Part shown: positions 21,850 through 34,000 of the stretch, in pieces | How the letters are laid out: each line of letters starts with the position of its first letter | Position numbering within the stretch: the stretch's first letter is position 1 | DNA from: Synaphobranchus kaupii | Taxonomy: Eukaryota; Chordata; Actinopteri; Anguilliformes; Synaphobranchidae | DNA length: 64,000 nt | Reading direction: 5' to 3' | Assembly: GCA_029718625.1 (NCBI GenBank) | Contig: CM056387.1 | Span: forward strand, 39,868,945-39,932,944 | Program-made: the position numbers and the translations under genes | The notes under the pieces: generated by a model | The model's database searches: none | The model's input: only the letters and a program-made list of their open reading frames with translations | Told to the model about the DNA's origin: nothing

Positions 21850-22988
21850 CTTGCATGGTGGCCTCCAGCTCGTCCGCCTGCCTGTGCTCGTTGCCCGCCC
21901 GCAGCGCCAGCAGGAACATCGTGAGGCACACGGACTTGACGTCACCTCCCTCCTCCTTCTCGGAGAAGGCTTTGACCTGGGCCTTCAGCTCCTTCAGCCG
22001 GTGCTTCTGGGCCCTGCGCGTCAGCGAGAGGAGGTGTTGACGGGGGCGGCCGCCTTTGTTGACGGGCAGGTAGCAGTCGAAGCCCCGCCCCTGGGGTGGA
22101 CCCCCGCCCTCGCCCACGCCCTCGTCCTCGTCCCCCCCGTGGGCGTGGCAGTGGGCTCCGTAAGCGTCCAGCCTCACCCCCTCCCCGCACTCCCGTTGGG
22201 GGCAGCGGAGGACCAGGCCCTGCAGGATGCCCATGAAGGCCTTGGCGGGCGGAGCCAGCTCAGAGGCGGGGCAGGGCAGAGCGCAGGCGGGGCAGCGGGG
22301 GCCCAGGGCGCGGCCGTACTTCAGGATGCAGGTGCGGCAGAACAGGTGACCGCAGGGCGACTGGACCGGGTCAGCGAGCAGGTGGTCGCACACCTGGCAG
22401 GTGACAGCGCGCAGGAAGTCGGCGGGGAGCCGGTCCAGGAGCAGCGTGGGGCTGAGGTGCTCGCTCTTGCAGCGGGTGATGTTCTTTACCCACAGCGCCC
22501 TCTGGAGGCCAGGCTTCAGCCAGGCCCGGCCGCCAGGCGCCTGCTCGCCCCTGGGGGGTCTGTGGCCCCTCCCGGCCCCTGCGTGGGGGTCCACCTTCAC
22601 TCTCTTGGCCAGATGAGGGGTCGCTCGGGGCGACCGGCATCGCTTCCTCCCCTTCCGTTTGAGCGAAGAGTTTTTGGGGTGGCAGAGGTGACAGTTGGCG
22701 GAGTGGGGCCTCCACTGGAGGACCCGGGTTTTGGAGAAGCAGCAGAAGCCGCCCCCCCTGATGGCGGCCTTCCAGCAGCGGTGGCAGAACAAAGGGGGCT
22801 CGACGGTCTCCAGGTCCCCCTCCACGTCCACCTTGAACACCTTCAGGATGACCTCGGGCCAGCTGGACGCCTTGCACCCCATCCTCCGCAGGGACATCCT
22901 GCTGGCCTCGTCCAGAGCCCCCTGGACGTGATGCTCCGGACCCCCCTTCGCCTTCGCCAACGCCAGGCCGCAGAGCCGACACAGACTC
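21850..22988 (-). CDS. RAG1: RAG1 coding exon 2: RING and nonamer-binding region
   Basis: This exon encodes residues 107-485. The acceptor GTCGTCGGCAG|G completes Arg106, and the donor CAAG|GTACTG splits Gly486. N-terminal zinc-type pairs are CRLCG, FCHRCW and NCHLCHP. The RING finger is at 303-341 with C303, C306, C318, H320, C323, C326, C338 and C341; in mammals it acts as a ubiquitin ligase. A C2H2-like CPQRECG...HCHAHG follows. The nonamer-binding domain begins at [20 protein letters not shown] (418-437) and runs through [18 protein letters not shown]. Low-complexity Gly/Arg/Pro linkers at about 238-262 and a Gly/Glu/Asp run at about 389-407 are less conserved. The frame is open throughout. 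Confidence 0.97.
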
Positions 22989-23892
22989 CTGCCGACGACA
23001 AACAAGAGGAAAATTTTACTTTATGTCTCTCTTCCTTTTTCTTAATTACCCAGAGAATCTTTTTATTTCTTCTTAGACTAAAATGAGTTTCCGCCGAAAG
23101 TTAATTTGCTGATTATTGATTAATGACTAAGAAGGTGAGAGAGGTGGTTTTTTTTCCCACTTGGTTTTGTAATTAATAATCTAACGATCACCATTAATGG
23201 GCGTAGTGGAGTTTTAACAGCGCTGCGGAGAGGTGAACGGCCTTGTTATTGGATGAGACTGACTGACTGTGGTGAGGGGAGGGAAAAATAGTCTGCTATC
23301 CGATGCCTTAATCAAACAATTCATCACCTGAACGAGGATCGAGAATCACTGACGCATCTGCGATCGCTCGTGCACCTGAGATTGATTCATTCATAACTCT
23401 CTCACAGCGGGAAGCAGAACTGGGTAAAATAACCATCTGAAACTCTTTAATCCTTTAGACACCAGTAAAACTCCTGCAGATTACTGAGAGTTTTAAAACA
23501 ATTGTGTATTGTCATCAATAATAAGCACAAAATATATTTATTTTTGAAGCAACATGTGTCTGAGATCTGCAGAAGTGGTTTACACATTTTGTCAGCATTT
23601 CAAGAGTCAAAGGGCCTGATTTGCTAAGACATTTAGTGTGTAAAACTTTTATCACATGCAAAACCAATGACATGATAAACGGTCAGTCATAATATTTATT
23701 AATATTTATTTGGCACCAATCATTGGTTGTGTTATTAGTTTTTGCACCCGCTAAAGGTGAGGCCCAAAGTGTTTTAAATGTGTAACTGATCCAGGATCAG
23801 TTAAGGGGGGGGTGACAGGGACTCGCTGTCCAATGCATTAACCAATCAGCAGGAATGTAAGCATCTTCTGTACGGTCCCAGGTGAGGCCTAC

Positions 23893-24209
23893 CTGAGGTG
23901 ATTCATATGGATGTCCATCTCCAGCAGTTTCAGGTCCACGCGATGCCCCGCCCCTTCCACCGCCTCCTTGCTCTTGCCCCCCAGACAGAGTCTCATTACG
24001 CTCCCGGCCCTGCCCACCTCTGACTCCGCCCCCTCTGACTCCGCCTTCCCCGGGGGCTGGGAGAGCGCCGCCTGTGGGGGACCCTCGGAGGGCAGGGGCG
24101 CCTTCTCCATGGACTTGACCCGGAAGAGCTTGAACTTCCAGTCGGAGAACTTGGAGTAGGGGTGCTGGAGCTCATCGGGAACCGAACGCAAGGGGCGGTC
24201 CGTCTCCAT
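23893..24209 (-). CDS. RAG1: RAG1 coding exon 1: N-terminus
   Basis: This exon encodes residues 1-106. ATG at 24209-24207 starts METDRP, followed by the conserved fish block [20 protein letters not shown] and ending MNHLR. The donor is CTCAG|GTAGGC at 23892, phase 2. The 904-bp intron 22989-23892 follows. Upstream, the acceptor CCTCCTCCTACAG|GATCTG at 24232 leaves a 22-bp leader in this exon, so at least one further 5' non-coding exon exists. Exons 1-3 (317 + 1139 + 1766 nt) join without frameshift into 1073 codons plus stop, close to the usual length of about 1040-1070. Confidence 0.96.
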
Positions 24210-24489
24210 GGCGTCAGCGTCACCTCAGATCCTGTAGGAGGAGGAAGATGAGGAGGAAGAGGAGAGAGTTTGATTATGTCTGGCAGCAGAGAAAAGCTAG
24301 CACTCAAAAGTAGCAATAAAATGTACAACCTTCATTTTTGCAAAATATGCAAAATATGCGCAAAATAACATCTCATGCCATGTGCCATGTTACGCAGGTC
24401 ATAGGACTTTAGGTTAGTGTACCTGCTTAGATAGTGATCAGACACATGGTACCAGTTCTGGCAAATTGCAAATGATTTCAATCAGCAAA

Positions 24490-24925
24490 TTAGGTTCCCC
24501 CCTTGAGTCTGGTTCCTCCCAAGGTTTCTTCCTATTTACCACCAGGGAGTTTTTCCTTGCCACTGTTGCCTTTGGCTTGCTCTTGTGGGGGGTTAGGCTG
24601 GGTTTTTCTGTGAAGCGTATTGTGACAACTAGTTGTGAAATGAAGACCCGGCCTAGTGCTAAAAGTACTGAAGTCACAAAATGTCTATTTTGAGAAAATC
24701 AAATCCGAATACTTCTTGTGTACCAGAATACGATAACCTGTTGTTTCCATAGTGGAGAAAAGAGACTTAGGCACCTTTTCTGTTAACAATATTTATAGGG
24801 TGGACTAAACAAATACAACATGTTTCTATGCTCAACTTGAATTGTCTATAAATGTGACTTCAGTACTTTTAGCACCCAGGTCTTCAAATGCGTTATATAA
24901 AGAAATATTGATTTAATTCGAATTA
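24490..24925. repeat. Common teleost interspersed repeat, split by a MITE
   Basis: The block GAGTCTGGTTCCTCCCAAGG, then CAGGGAGTTTTTCCTTGCCA, and later TGTGACAACTAGTTGTGAAA continuing to GCGTTATATAAAGAAATATT is, from memory, a motif scattered through teleost genomes. It is interrupted at GAAAT|GCGTT by the element at 24642-24885. Confidence 0.55.
24642..24885. mobile_element. 244-bp MITE nested in a teleost repeat
   Basis: The terminal inverted repeats begin GAAGACCYGG, and a longer subterminal inverted repeat GTGCTAAAAGTACTGAAGTC occurs at both ends. AAAT flanks it on both sides (24638-24641 and 24886-24889), a 4-bp target duplication. Removing it restores the host repeat. No coding capacity; superfamily not assigned. 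It lies about 430 bp upstream of the RAG1 start codon. Confidence 0.7.
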
Positions 24926-25199
24926 GCATTCAGCATTATACTTGTTAAATTACAACTGAACTTTCTTGACTTCTTTTCAAAAAGGCAGAGGAACGATGAC
25001 ACGCTATTTTGACTCCAATCCTGTACAGAGGATATTTTTTATTGGTTTTTGCTGGGAGCGAACATCAGTGACACACGGAGAAGGAACAGCTTGTGCATCC
25101 AGAGATGCCGACAGGGAAGGATGAGAGCGGGGAGAACACAGAGCGAGGGCTTGCAGCACAGAGGGTGCACAGGTTCAAATCCCAGGCTGGGCAATGCTG

Positions 25200-25276
25200 C
25201 TGTCTTCAGTGAGACACATGGGGCATGGGGGATGGGGGGATGGGGGGATGGGGGGATGGGGGGATGGGGGTGGGGG
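25200..25276. repeat. GGGGGGAT-type G-rich tandem repeat
   Basis: Repeats of GGGGGATGG on the plus strand, with several runs of at least five G. The surrounding region 24930-26290 is single-copy with no exon recognised. Confidence 0.8.
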
Positions 25277-26854
25277 CAGTTTGTCAGAACTACGCAGGTG
25301 TGTCCCACTTTCCTGTACTTCAATGTTTTGGAAAAGTGTTTACTGAACCACCCCAGGAATCTATCCACAGTGGCATCCACACTCACACCTGACCTGTAAT
25401 AACCCTGTAATATTAAACGTGGGACATTTGGGGTCTCCCGTATAATGTATGAGAGACACACCGGGGAATAAGCACACTTCCCAAAAGTTCATATCAACCC
25501 TCCCCTGCAGCGCCCTGCGCTGGGAACAGCTGTTTTCTTCTACTCAAGCTGGGCTCGTTCGCTAAACAGACGACCACCCCCCCCCCCCCCCACTATGTGG
25601 CTGTCAATCCATCATTCTAAAGCCAGGGCCCTGTGAGTCACAGAACTGGTATTTAATGTAAGAGGGCAGACTCGCCACAGGAGAAGGGAAAAACTGTAGA
25701 AACACTCTAATTACGCGGCACAGCGATCGAATACTGAGCAGAGGTGACTTAGCCAGAATATAAACAGGACTTAACAGCAGGACGGCTCCACATTTTTCCA
25801 GCAACGGGCCCGGGGATTGGCCCCTTCCGTTCATCCCCGTTAAAACAAGAGTGACCGTGATAGGCTGTTCATTAGACAGGGGGCCAGTGCAGGCTTCCCA
25901 ACATCCCTTCATCATCATGTACACACTGAGCCTTCCCTCTCTTCACATTGCTATTCTCCAGACCAAGAAATTAACAAAAAACCAAAACTATTCACCGAGA
26001 CAGACACTCCATTCAATCAATCAATTCATTATTTCATTAACCAATCGATTGCTTTGGCTTAATTGGCTTACCATGGTGCCCCCTCCACATGCGCATAGTG
26101 TCATAATGGCCATCCTTCCCCTCAGCTGCCTCGGTTCTCTCGTTATATGAGGCAGCTTCACTCCAGGCACTAGTCTCTGGCTCTGCACTGCTGTCAACAG
26201 CCCACAGCGGAGCTGATTCCAGACTGTGTCATCTGGCTCTCTTACCTTGTTTGTGTGTCAGCTGGCATCTGCTCCCCCGGGGGAGGACCAAAACGATGAG
26301 GGGAGGGGGGCGGGGGGGGGGGGGGGGGGATGGGGGGTAGCTGAGAGAGGCGTTGAGCTTGGAGCCAGCAGCCTCCTGCTGTACGTCTGTCTGTTCCGTT
26401 CCTCAGTCGCCGTGCCAACGGTTTGGAGCAGTGTGTTGATCCCTGGGTCGGGATGATGTTCAGTTCGTATTTATACCGGCGCTTTGAGTTGAGGGGGCGG
26501 AGGGAGAGCCCCCAGGAGTCGGGGGGCCCCTGGCCACCTGAGCTGTGGGTAAGGAGATAAGCAGTGGAGATAACGGTGTCCCCCAAAACAAAACACAGCA
26601 TCCCTCAGCTGGGCTCCCCACAGATACAGTTTCCCGCAAACCGCCTCACCTCAACCAGGTGCCCCAACTCTACAGGAGAGAGAGGGAGGGAGGCCCAAAC
26701 GATTGTTTTGAAGGTTAACGCAGTGCTGAGCTACACTACACACTGAGCAGTTTCTCCCCAGAACTCCATTACTTTATGTTTGACACATTAAAATGTATTT
26801 AAAATAATCAACTACTTTAAATCTAAAATTGTATTAACATGATATTAATATTAG

Positions 26855-27292
26855 TAGTAGTAGTAGTTTTTTTTATTATTATATAGCAGTAGTAATAGAA
26901 AGTGGTGTAGCAGTAGTTATAGGACTATCAAGAGCAGTGGTAGGAGTAGTAGTAACAGTAATAGTAGCAATACTAGCTGCACTTGTAACAGGCGTAGTAG
27001 TAGCATTAGTCAGATTGGAATTAGTAGTAGTACTAACAGTCAGAGCACTTGCAGCAGTGTGTGAATTATTAGTAGTAGTAGTAGTAGCAGCAGCAGTAGT
27101 AATAGTAGCAGTTGTTAGCAGTAGTAGTAGTAGTTGTTAGTAATAGTAGCAACAGTAGTAGTACTAGTAGTAGCAGTAGTTGTAGTTGTTAGTAGTAGCA
27201 GTAGACTAGTAGTAGTAGTAGCAGTAGTAGTAGTAGTAGTAGTAGTAGTAGCAGTTGTTAGTAGTAGTTGTTAGTAGTAGCAGTAGACTAGT
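26855..27292. repeat. Imperfect (TAG/CAG)n trinucleotide region
   Basis: About 440 bp of AGTAGT, GCAGTA and GTTAGT words. The Val/Ala-rich plus frame is a by-product and not a gene. Confidence 0.88.
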
Positions 27293-27694
27293 CAAAGCAG
27301 TTACATTAATAATATTCACATTCAGAAACCCTTATCCTGGGGAATTGAAATTGCAAATTGAATTTAGAAATAGTTCCATTGTATTCCGCGACTGCTTCAT
27401 TTCCCCACTCACATTATGTTAGGATAATAATTAGGGAGATCTTGTGAGATAGATGACTCCCATGTTAAAGTCACTGTGCATGAATTCACACACAGATTTA
27501 ATCTAATCTCCTACCATGGCAGCTCAGCTTGCTCGTCAGTCAGGGGCTGCAACAGTCATCTCACTTTTCCCAAGCGTCTCCGTGGTACCAGGAAACCCCA
27601 TCACGGCCTCGCCTGGGCCCAAATTCTGACATTTGAAGGGTGGTGGGCGGTCGGGAGGCAGGGAGTATAGGTGACCAAGAGTTAACAATGTTGT

Positions 27695-27896
27695 AATATT
27701 ATATTACATTACTGGCATTTAGCAGACACTCTTATCCAGAGCGACTTACACAACTTTTTTTTTTTTTTTACATAAAATCAATTTATACAACTGGATATAT
27801 ACTGAAGCAATTCAGGTTAAGCACCTCATTCCTACCTGTGAATTGAACCTGCAACAGTTACAAGCCCAGTTCCCTACCCATTATACTACACTGCAG
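27695..27896 (-). mobile_element. SINE, minus orientation, full length
   Basis: The plus strand shows the reverse of an L2-type tail (GGCATTTAGCAGACACTCTT then ATCCAGAGCGACTTACACAA), a poly-T, the body GGATATATACTGAAGCAATT, and the reversed tRNA-like head GTTCCCTACCCATTATACTA ending CACTGCA. This copy is the best local reference for the SINE from which two minisatellites in this window derive. Confidence 0.75.
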
Positions 27897-28250
27897 AGTT
27901 ACGTTCAACAGATCTGAGCAGATCAAGGCCAAGGCACTGAATAAACATTTGCATTTACAGTCGCAGTGTTTGTGAACTGCTGAACTCTTATTCCACACTG
28001 ACCTCAGTGCAGGCAGACTGGAAGAGAGAGAAAGAGAGAGAGAGGGAGGGGGTGTTTGTGCTGTACTTGTGCAGGGATGGGATGGCCCGGGGTGGTGGGG
28101 CTCAATGTGAGATATTTTCATGAGACCCATAATCCCCGGCGGCCCTGCCTCACACATAATTAATGACTGCAGCGCCTCACCTTTCCAGGAAAAAACCTGC
28201 AATATGTCGGGGTGGGGAAGGGGAGGGGGGGGGGGGTTTTGACCCACTAT

Positions 28251-28421
28251 GGGTGGCAGTGTCATATAATAGTTAAGGAAATGGGCTCGTAACCTAGAGG
28301 TTGCAGGTTCAATGCCCAGGTAGAACACTGCCGTTGTACCCTTGAGCTAAAGGTACTTAACCTGCACCGCTTCAGTATATATCCAGCTGTATAAATGGAT
28401 ACTGTGTAAAAAAAAATGCAA
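28251..28421 (+). mobile_element. SINE, plus orientation, 3'-truncated
   Basis: The tRNA-like head GGCAGTGTCATATAATAGTT is followed by B-box-like GGTTGCAGGTTCAATGCCC, then TGTACCCTTGAGCTAAAGGT and the body ending GGATACTGTGTAAAAAAAAA. It lacks the L2-type tail. Confidence 0.7.
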
Positions 28422-29359
28422 CACGCTGTGTAGTGTGTTGTGCAGCCTGTAGTGTGTAATGAGCCATTTTGTTCTGGTCAAGCAAAACGATTCAAAGCAG
28501 TGACTGACAGGTAGCGCATGCAGGCTCCGCCCACTCTTGGGTTTGTGAAGCCTCGCTCGCCCTCGCTCGCCCATCGCCATTTGGAATCCCCGCAGAGAGT
28601 GTTGACAGGAAACAGGAAGTGGCAGGACTCTGCTCCAGTCAGACCTGCAGGATGGAGGAGGTGTGGGGGCGACGCAGATGGCTGTCGCGCAAACAATCCT
28701 TGACCTCCGAGACCCCTTTCCCTCAACCCCTGCCCGTTTTCTTGTTATTGATAGAAAAAAACATCAGTGGCAGTTTGATTCGTGGTAAAAGCAAGGGTTA
28801 GAAACAGCCAGCTGGAGTATGGAGTGTGTATATTTCTGCGCAGAGAGGCGCTGCCAAAGTGTGTCAAAAGCCTGGCGATGACACCTGCTGCGTGGAGAGA
28901 AAGCATCGCCACTCTGCTCTTTCCTCCCTGTAAGTATGCACCGGCATCACCTGGCAGAGAAAGCTGTTTTTATTCCGCATTCTTCAAACTATGAATCCTA
29001 AATGAGTGAGCAAGGCCTACCCAAGTACCTGCCCTCTGCAGAGAAAGACAGGGAGTGGGAGGGAGAAATAGTCCCTCACTAATCAAGCTCACATTGTTAT
29101 TTATTTATTCATTTACTGATTTGATTACTTATTTTTTTTACTTACTTACTCACTTCACTCCCTGTGGAGTGGAAGGCCGCAATTTTCTTTCAAGGACTTT
29201 TTTATTCTCGACTAACAAAGAGACCCATAAGAGCCTTTTACTGAGGTAAAGTATGCCATGACAATAAATCTAACTTTTTTTCAAAAAGAGGAGAAGAATA
29301 AGTAAACAACCAAAGGAGAAAAAGTAAATAACTCCTGGAACAAACCGTGATTCAGTGAG

Positions 29360-29515
29360 AATAAATAGTGGGAGAGAGAGATAAGCAGAGTGAGAGAAAG
29401 AGAGTGAGAAAAAAATGGAGAGATAGGCAGAGTGAGAGAAAGGTAGAGAGAGAGAGTGTGAGAAAGACAGGCAGAGTGAGAGAGAGAGAAAGGGAGAGAG
29501 ACTCTGAACAGAAAG
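29360..29515. repeat. GA-rich simple sequence
   Basis: Irregular GAGAGA and GTGAGA words. No gene in the neighbourhood (28430-30040). Confidence 0.8.
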
Positions 29516-30044
29516 TGTGTGACATGCCGACAGAAGGCAGCAGTTTGGCAGTTGCAGGGTAGGATTGTGACACAGATTCACGTCACCGGGGTGAACCAGG
29601 ACACAGGAGAAAAAGAGAAACTCTCCGGCAGCTGAAAAGAAATTACACCAAGGCTCCAAACATTTTATAAAGTAACACGACTGGCCTTGGCCAGACTGTG
29701 CTTCAGATCCACCAGCCTGGTGTGATAACGGTTGTGAGAAAAAGTCGCCCACTCAAAAGCTTTTTGACTCAATATGCGCCCTCAAAGGGGTGAAGGGATC
29801 ATATTCGGTCACGGCCTCAGTCTCTCCAAACCACACCCTTAGCCCTGCCCCATGACCCCTGGACCCCACCCCCTGACCCCACAACGATGCCCCTTGACCC
29901 CCCCCGTAGGTGTATTTTGTAAATGTACCCCCAGCACATTCCCGTTTGTCTCTCAGACCCCTGCCCTGCCTCTCACTACTCTACCCACAGGTATTTAATA
30001 ACCTTTAATGTGATTATTACAGGCTGGCAATTCATTACATCCTC

Positions 30045-31105
30045 CTCTCTCACCCTCCCTCCCTCCCCTCCCTCTCACTCTCTCACTCTCTCTCTCTCTG
30101 TCTGTCTCTGTCTCCATCTCTCTCCCCTCCCTCCCTCACCTCCCCTCTCCCTCTCTTCAGCTGTCTTTCTGTTCCATCTCTCTCCCTCTCTCTAACTCTC
30201 TTCATCTCCCCCTCCCTCTCTCTTTCCTCCCTCTCACTCTCTGTCTCTCTGTCTGTCTCTGTCTCCATCTCTCTCCCTCCCTCCCTCTCCCTCTCCCTCT
30301 CTCACTCTCTCTCTGTCTGTCTCTGTCTCCATCTCTCTCCCTCCCTCCCTCTCCCTCTCACTCTCTCTCTGTCTGTCTCTGTCTCCATCTCTCTCCCTCC
30401 CTCCCTCCCTCCCTCCCTCCCTCTCACTCTCTCACTCTCTCTCTGTCTGTCTCTGTCTCCATCTCTCTCCCTCCCTCCCTCCCTCCCTCTCCCTCTCTTC
30501 AGCTGTCTTTCTGTTCCATCTCTCTCCCTCTCTCTAACTCTCTTCATCTCTCCCTCCTTCCCCTCCCCCTTGCTCTCCCCCCTCCCTCCCTCCCTCCCTC
30601 TCCCTCTCTCACTCTCTCTCTGTCTGTCTCTGTCTCCATCTCTCTCCCTCCCTCCCTCCCTCCCTCCCTCTCACTCTCTCACTCTCTCTCTGTCTGTCTC
30701 TGTCTCCATCTCTCTCTCACCCTCCCTCCCTCCCTCCCTCCCTCTCACTCTCTCTCTGTCTGTCTCTCTGTCTGTCTCTGTCTCCATCTCTCTCCCTCCC
30801 TCCCTCCCTCCCTCTCCCTCTCACTCTCTCACTCTCTGTCTCTCTGTCTGTCTCTGTCTCCCTCCCTCCCTCCCTCTCACTCTCTCACTCTCTCTCTGTC
30901 TGTCTCTGTCTCCATCTCTCTCTCCTCCCTCCCTCCCTCCCTCCCTCTCTCCTCTCTTCAGCTGTCTTTCTGTTCCATCTCTCTCCCTCTCTCTAACTCT
31001 CTTCATCTCCCCCTCCCTCTCTCTCTCCCTCCCTCTCCCTCTCTTCCTCTCTCCCTCCCCTCTCTCCCTCTCTCTTTCACTCTGTCTCTCTCTCAGTCTC
31101 TTCCT
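30045..31105. repeat. 1-kb pyrimidine-strand satellite (CTCT/CCTCC)
   Basis: About 1.06 kb of almost pure C/T on plus with (CTCT)n, (CCCT)n and (TCTG)n blocks. A longer non-simple segment beginning CTCTTCAGCTGTCTTTCTGT recurs near 30155, 30495 and 30955, so the tract has higher-order structure. Long Ser/Leu/Pro frames here are artefacts. Confidence 0.92.
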
Positions 31106-31907
31106 TGTCTCTGCGTCCAGTTGAGTGTGACCATAATCCCAACACCATGGGAACAGTGAAGAGTTGATGAAGGGGGAATGTGCCTCTTCTTCCAGAGGAA
31201 CATTTTTTTTATCTTTGAGTCATCCCGTTTGACACTCATCATCAAACCCTGGGTATACTGATGAACACCTGAACACCTGAACTCGTCACAGAACATTAAC
31301 CCCCAACCGTAGCAAAGATAACGTTCCTGCCATCACGACATTCCCTCAACTACTTCAGTCTGAGGCTCACAGAGGGGTCGTATCGACCCATTTTTGCGGA
31401 CAATCTTTCTTTACTCAAACTTTTATCTCAGAAGAGGTTGCCCATGTGCAGGAAGGATTTCCTGACCCACAGCCTTGACCTTTCACCTTTCACACCCCCA
31501 GCGCTCTTTTCCATCTAGTTTTGATTGCTTTCCCCCAGTGACTTGATTTGCTCCTCAGAATGCCACCTGTATTGTGTCCCAAGCTGAAGGAAGATAAATA
31601 GATTACAACACCCCCCCACCCCCCAACCCAAAAAATATATATATTATATATATATAAAAAATGTCCTGAGAAATTCTTTGTTCTGGAAAGTGAAATACAA
31701 TCTCCCCGATCTATAAAAATACAATCTCAGTTTTCATTGTCCATTTCTCTTAAAGCAGAGTTCCGAGAGGAAGCAACAGCCTGTGGCACAATAAAGGCAT
31801 TCCAGCTGTGCACAGTGCCAGCAACAGTGACTAATCACACCCACTCAACACTCAACACTCAACCCCAATCAGACTCCTGGGGAACATGGGATATGTGTGC
31901 ATGTGCG

Positions 31908-31910
<3 letters not shown>

Positions 31911-31940
<30 letters not shown>

Positions 31941-31946
31941 TGTGTG
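31911..31946. repeat. (GCGT)n microsatellite
   Basis: About eight GCGT units followed by TGTG, a CpG-containing tetranucleotide repeat. Confidence 0.88.
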
Positions 31947-31974
31947 AGGAGGGGGAAAGCCGTCATCACTTTAA

Positions 31975-33300
31975 TTAAAGGACCAATGAACTTTAATTCT
32001 GCGTTAATGAATGTTTCCTTCCTGATGGCACCATGAGGCTATTTAGAACTCCAGAATGAATCACACCACCATCCAATTGTCCTTTTTCTGCCTTTAAATT
32101 ATCAAAGAGAGTGGCCTTCAGTACAGAATTAATCTCAGAGGAAGTCAGAGAGCGGCCGAGGTCGGGTAACACCGTCAAGTTTAGTTTGGATCAGCTTGTA
32201 ATCAGTATATCAATTTAGAAAAGTATTTGTATTGCATACAGAGCTCAGCGAGCTATTCATTTTTATGCATTCCCCATGAAGTCAAAGTTCCCCAATACAC
32301 TGTTGATATATTTACTGCCAGGGTCTAGGACTGACAGTATTGCTCTAACAGAGATGCTTTAGCACATGCAGAACTATGGAATCACACAAACTTACATTCA
32401 TGCTAGGCTGCCACTGCAACTTATTATCTATTCAGTGAGTGAAGACATTCCATCTCCACACAAATGTACCTTTAAGAGTGATAAACATGTGCTTCTACTC
32501 GCACAAAACAGCCACCAAGCCACCACAAGGCAGGTGTTTCAAGTAGTTATATGTCTGCAAAAGTCTTATTGTTTGGTTTGAGTGAGCCTCACTCACTCCG
32601 TCAGTGACAGCTTACTTCATCTTTGCCATGTGACTTTTTTTTTTTTTTTAACAGAGCCAATGAGCAGGGCAAATATTTTGCACAAATTCTCCACAGTCTA
32701 CATTTGCTTGAGTGCATATTTTGACCGGTAAATATACATTTTCTGGAACATTTGACTGTTTTCGCGGTCAACTGTTAAGTTGTCACATGCTCAATGCTCA
32801 TTTCAATTAGAAAAGAGGCACAAAATTAATAATCTAAAAAATAAAAATAAAAAATAAAATAAAAAGTTGCTAAATTTCTCACTAAAGGAATTTCAGTTAA
32901 GGTAGCGGAGTGTGAACTTGGGGGGTAGGAGGAACCAACCCCGCACCCCCCCCCCGCTCCCCACCCCACCTGCTCACTCTGTGGATCACAGAAGACAATG
33001 CCCTCATCATGGAAACACGAAAAGGGCCAGGAGCGCCACGCCCAGCCTCGAGCCACAGGCCGACATCGCACGTCTGGAACGGAGATAAACAGCCGGGCCC
33101 CTACGCGCTTATCTAATCATTACTTTCTGTCCTTTAAATAAAGTCTATTATTGGAAATGCCGGGCTGGTCATGCCCTTTCACTGACAGGCAGCATTATAA
33201 CTCACAGCGAAGGACAACGCTTCCCACCGTACCTGCTGATGTGCAGCTGATTTACAGCGTCTGATCTTTAATTCAATCCGCATTGTTGTAATTATGTGGT
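31975..33300. other. Single-copy AT-rich stretch, no gene seen
   Basis: No exon, RNA gene or repeat array is recognised. The part 31975-32180, rich in TTAATTAA/TAAT words, could hold a conserved non-coding element, but nothing here proves it. Confidence 0.3.
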
Positions 33301-33500
33301 GGAAACGGGGGGGGGCGGGGGGGGGGGGGGGGTCCAGCGCAGGGAGGATAGAATGATCGACCCTTCCCTAGATCAGGTGAAAAGGGCATTCCGCCGAAAC
33401 ACAGGGCGTCGTGCCCCATTATCCATCTGTCTGTCAGGCCTGGTCGGACCTGGATAAGAACAGCCGCGTGCAGTTCAGAAGGTAGCCCCAGGTCTCCATA

Positions 33501-34000
33501 NNNNNNNNNNNNNNNNNNNNNNNNNNNNNNNNNNNNNNNNNNNNNNNNNNNNNNNNNNNNNNNNNNNNNNNNNNNNNNNNNNNNNNNNNNNNNNNNNNNN
33601 NNNNNNNNNNNNNNNNNNNNNNNNNNNNNNNNNNNNNNNNNNNNNNNNNNNNNNNNNNNNNNNNNNNNNNNNNNNNNNNNNNNNNNNNNNNNNNNNNNNN
33701 NNNNNNNNNNNNNNNNNNNNNNNNNNNNNNNNNNNNNNNNNNNNNNNNNNNNNNNNNNNNNNNNNNNNNNNNNNNNNNNNNNNNNNNNNNNNNNNNNNNN
33801 NNNNNNNNNNNNNNNNNNNNNNNNNNNNNNNNNNNNNNNNNNNNNNNNNNNNNNNNNNNNNNNNNNNNNNNNNNNNNNNNNNNNNNNNNNNNNNNNNNNN
33901 NNNNNNNNNNNNNNNNNNNNNNNNNNNNNNNNNNNNNNNNNNNNNNNNNNNNNNNNNNNNNNNNNNNNNNNNNNNNNNNNNNNNNNNNNNNNNNNNNNNN
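33501..34000. other. Assembly gap, 500 N
   Basis: Exactly 500 N, a round placeholder length. It is bordered on the right by a 24-bp minisatellite and preceded on the left by G-runs (33307-33333), so the missing sequence is probably repeat-rich and its true length is unknown. Confidence 0.99.

Noticed and set aside
18647..23086. Plus-strand frames of 314 and 411 codons opposite RAG1
   Set aside because: They are antisense shadows of RAG1 exons 3 and 2 caused by high GC content.
30570..31124. 184-codon Ser/Leu/Pro frame
   Set aside because: Simple CT sequence with no non-repetitive content.
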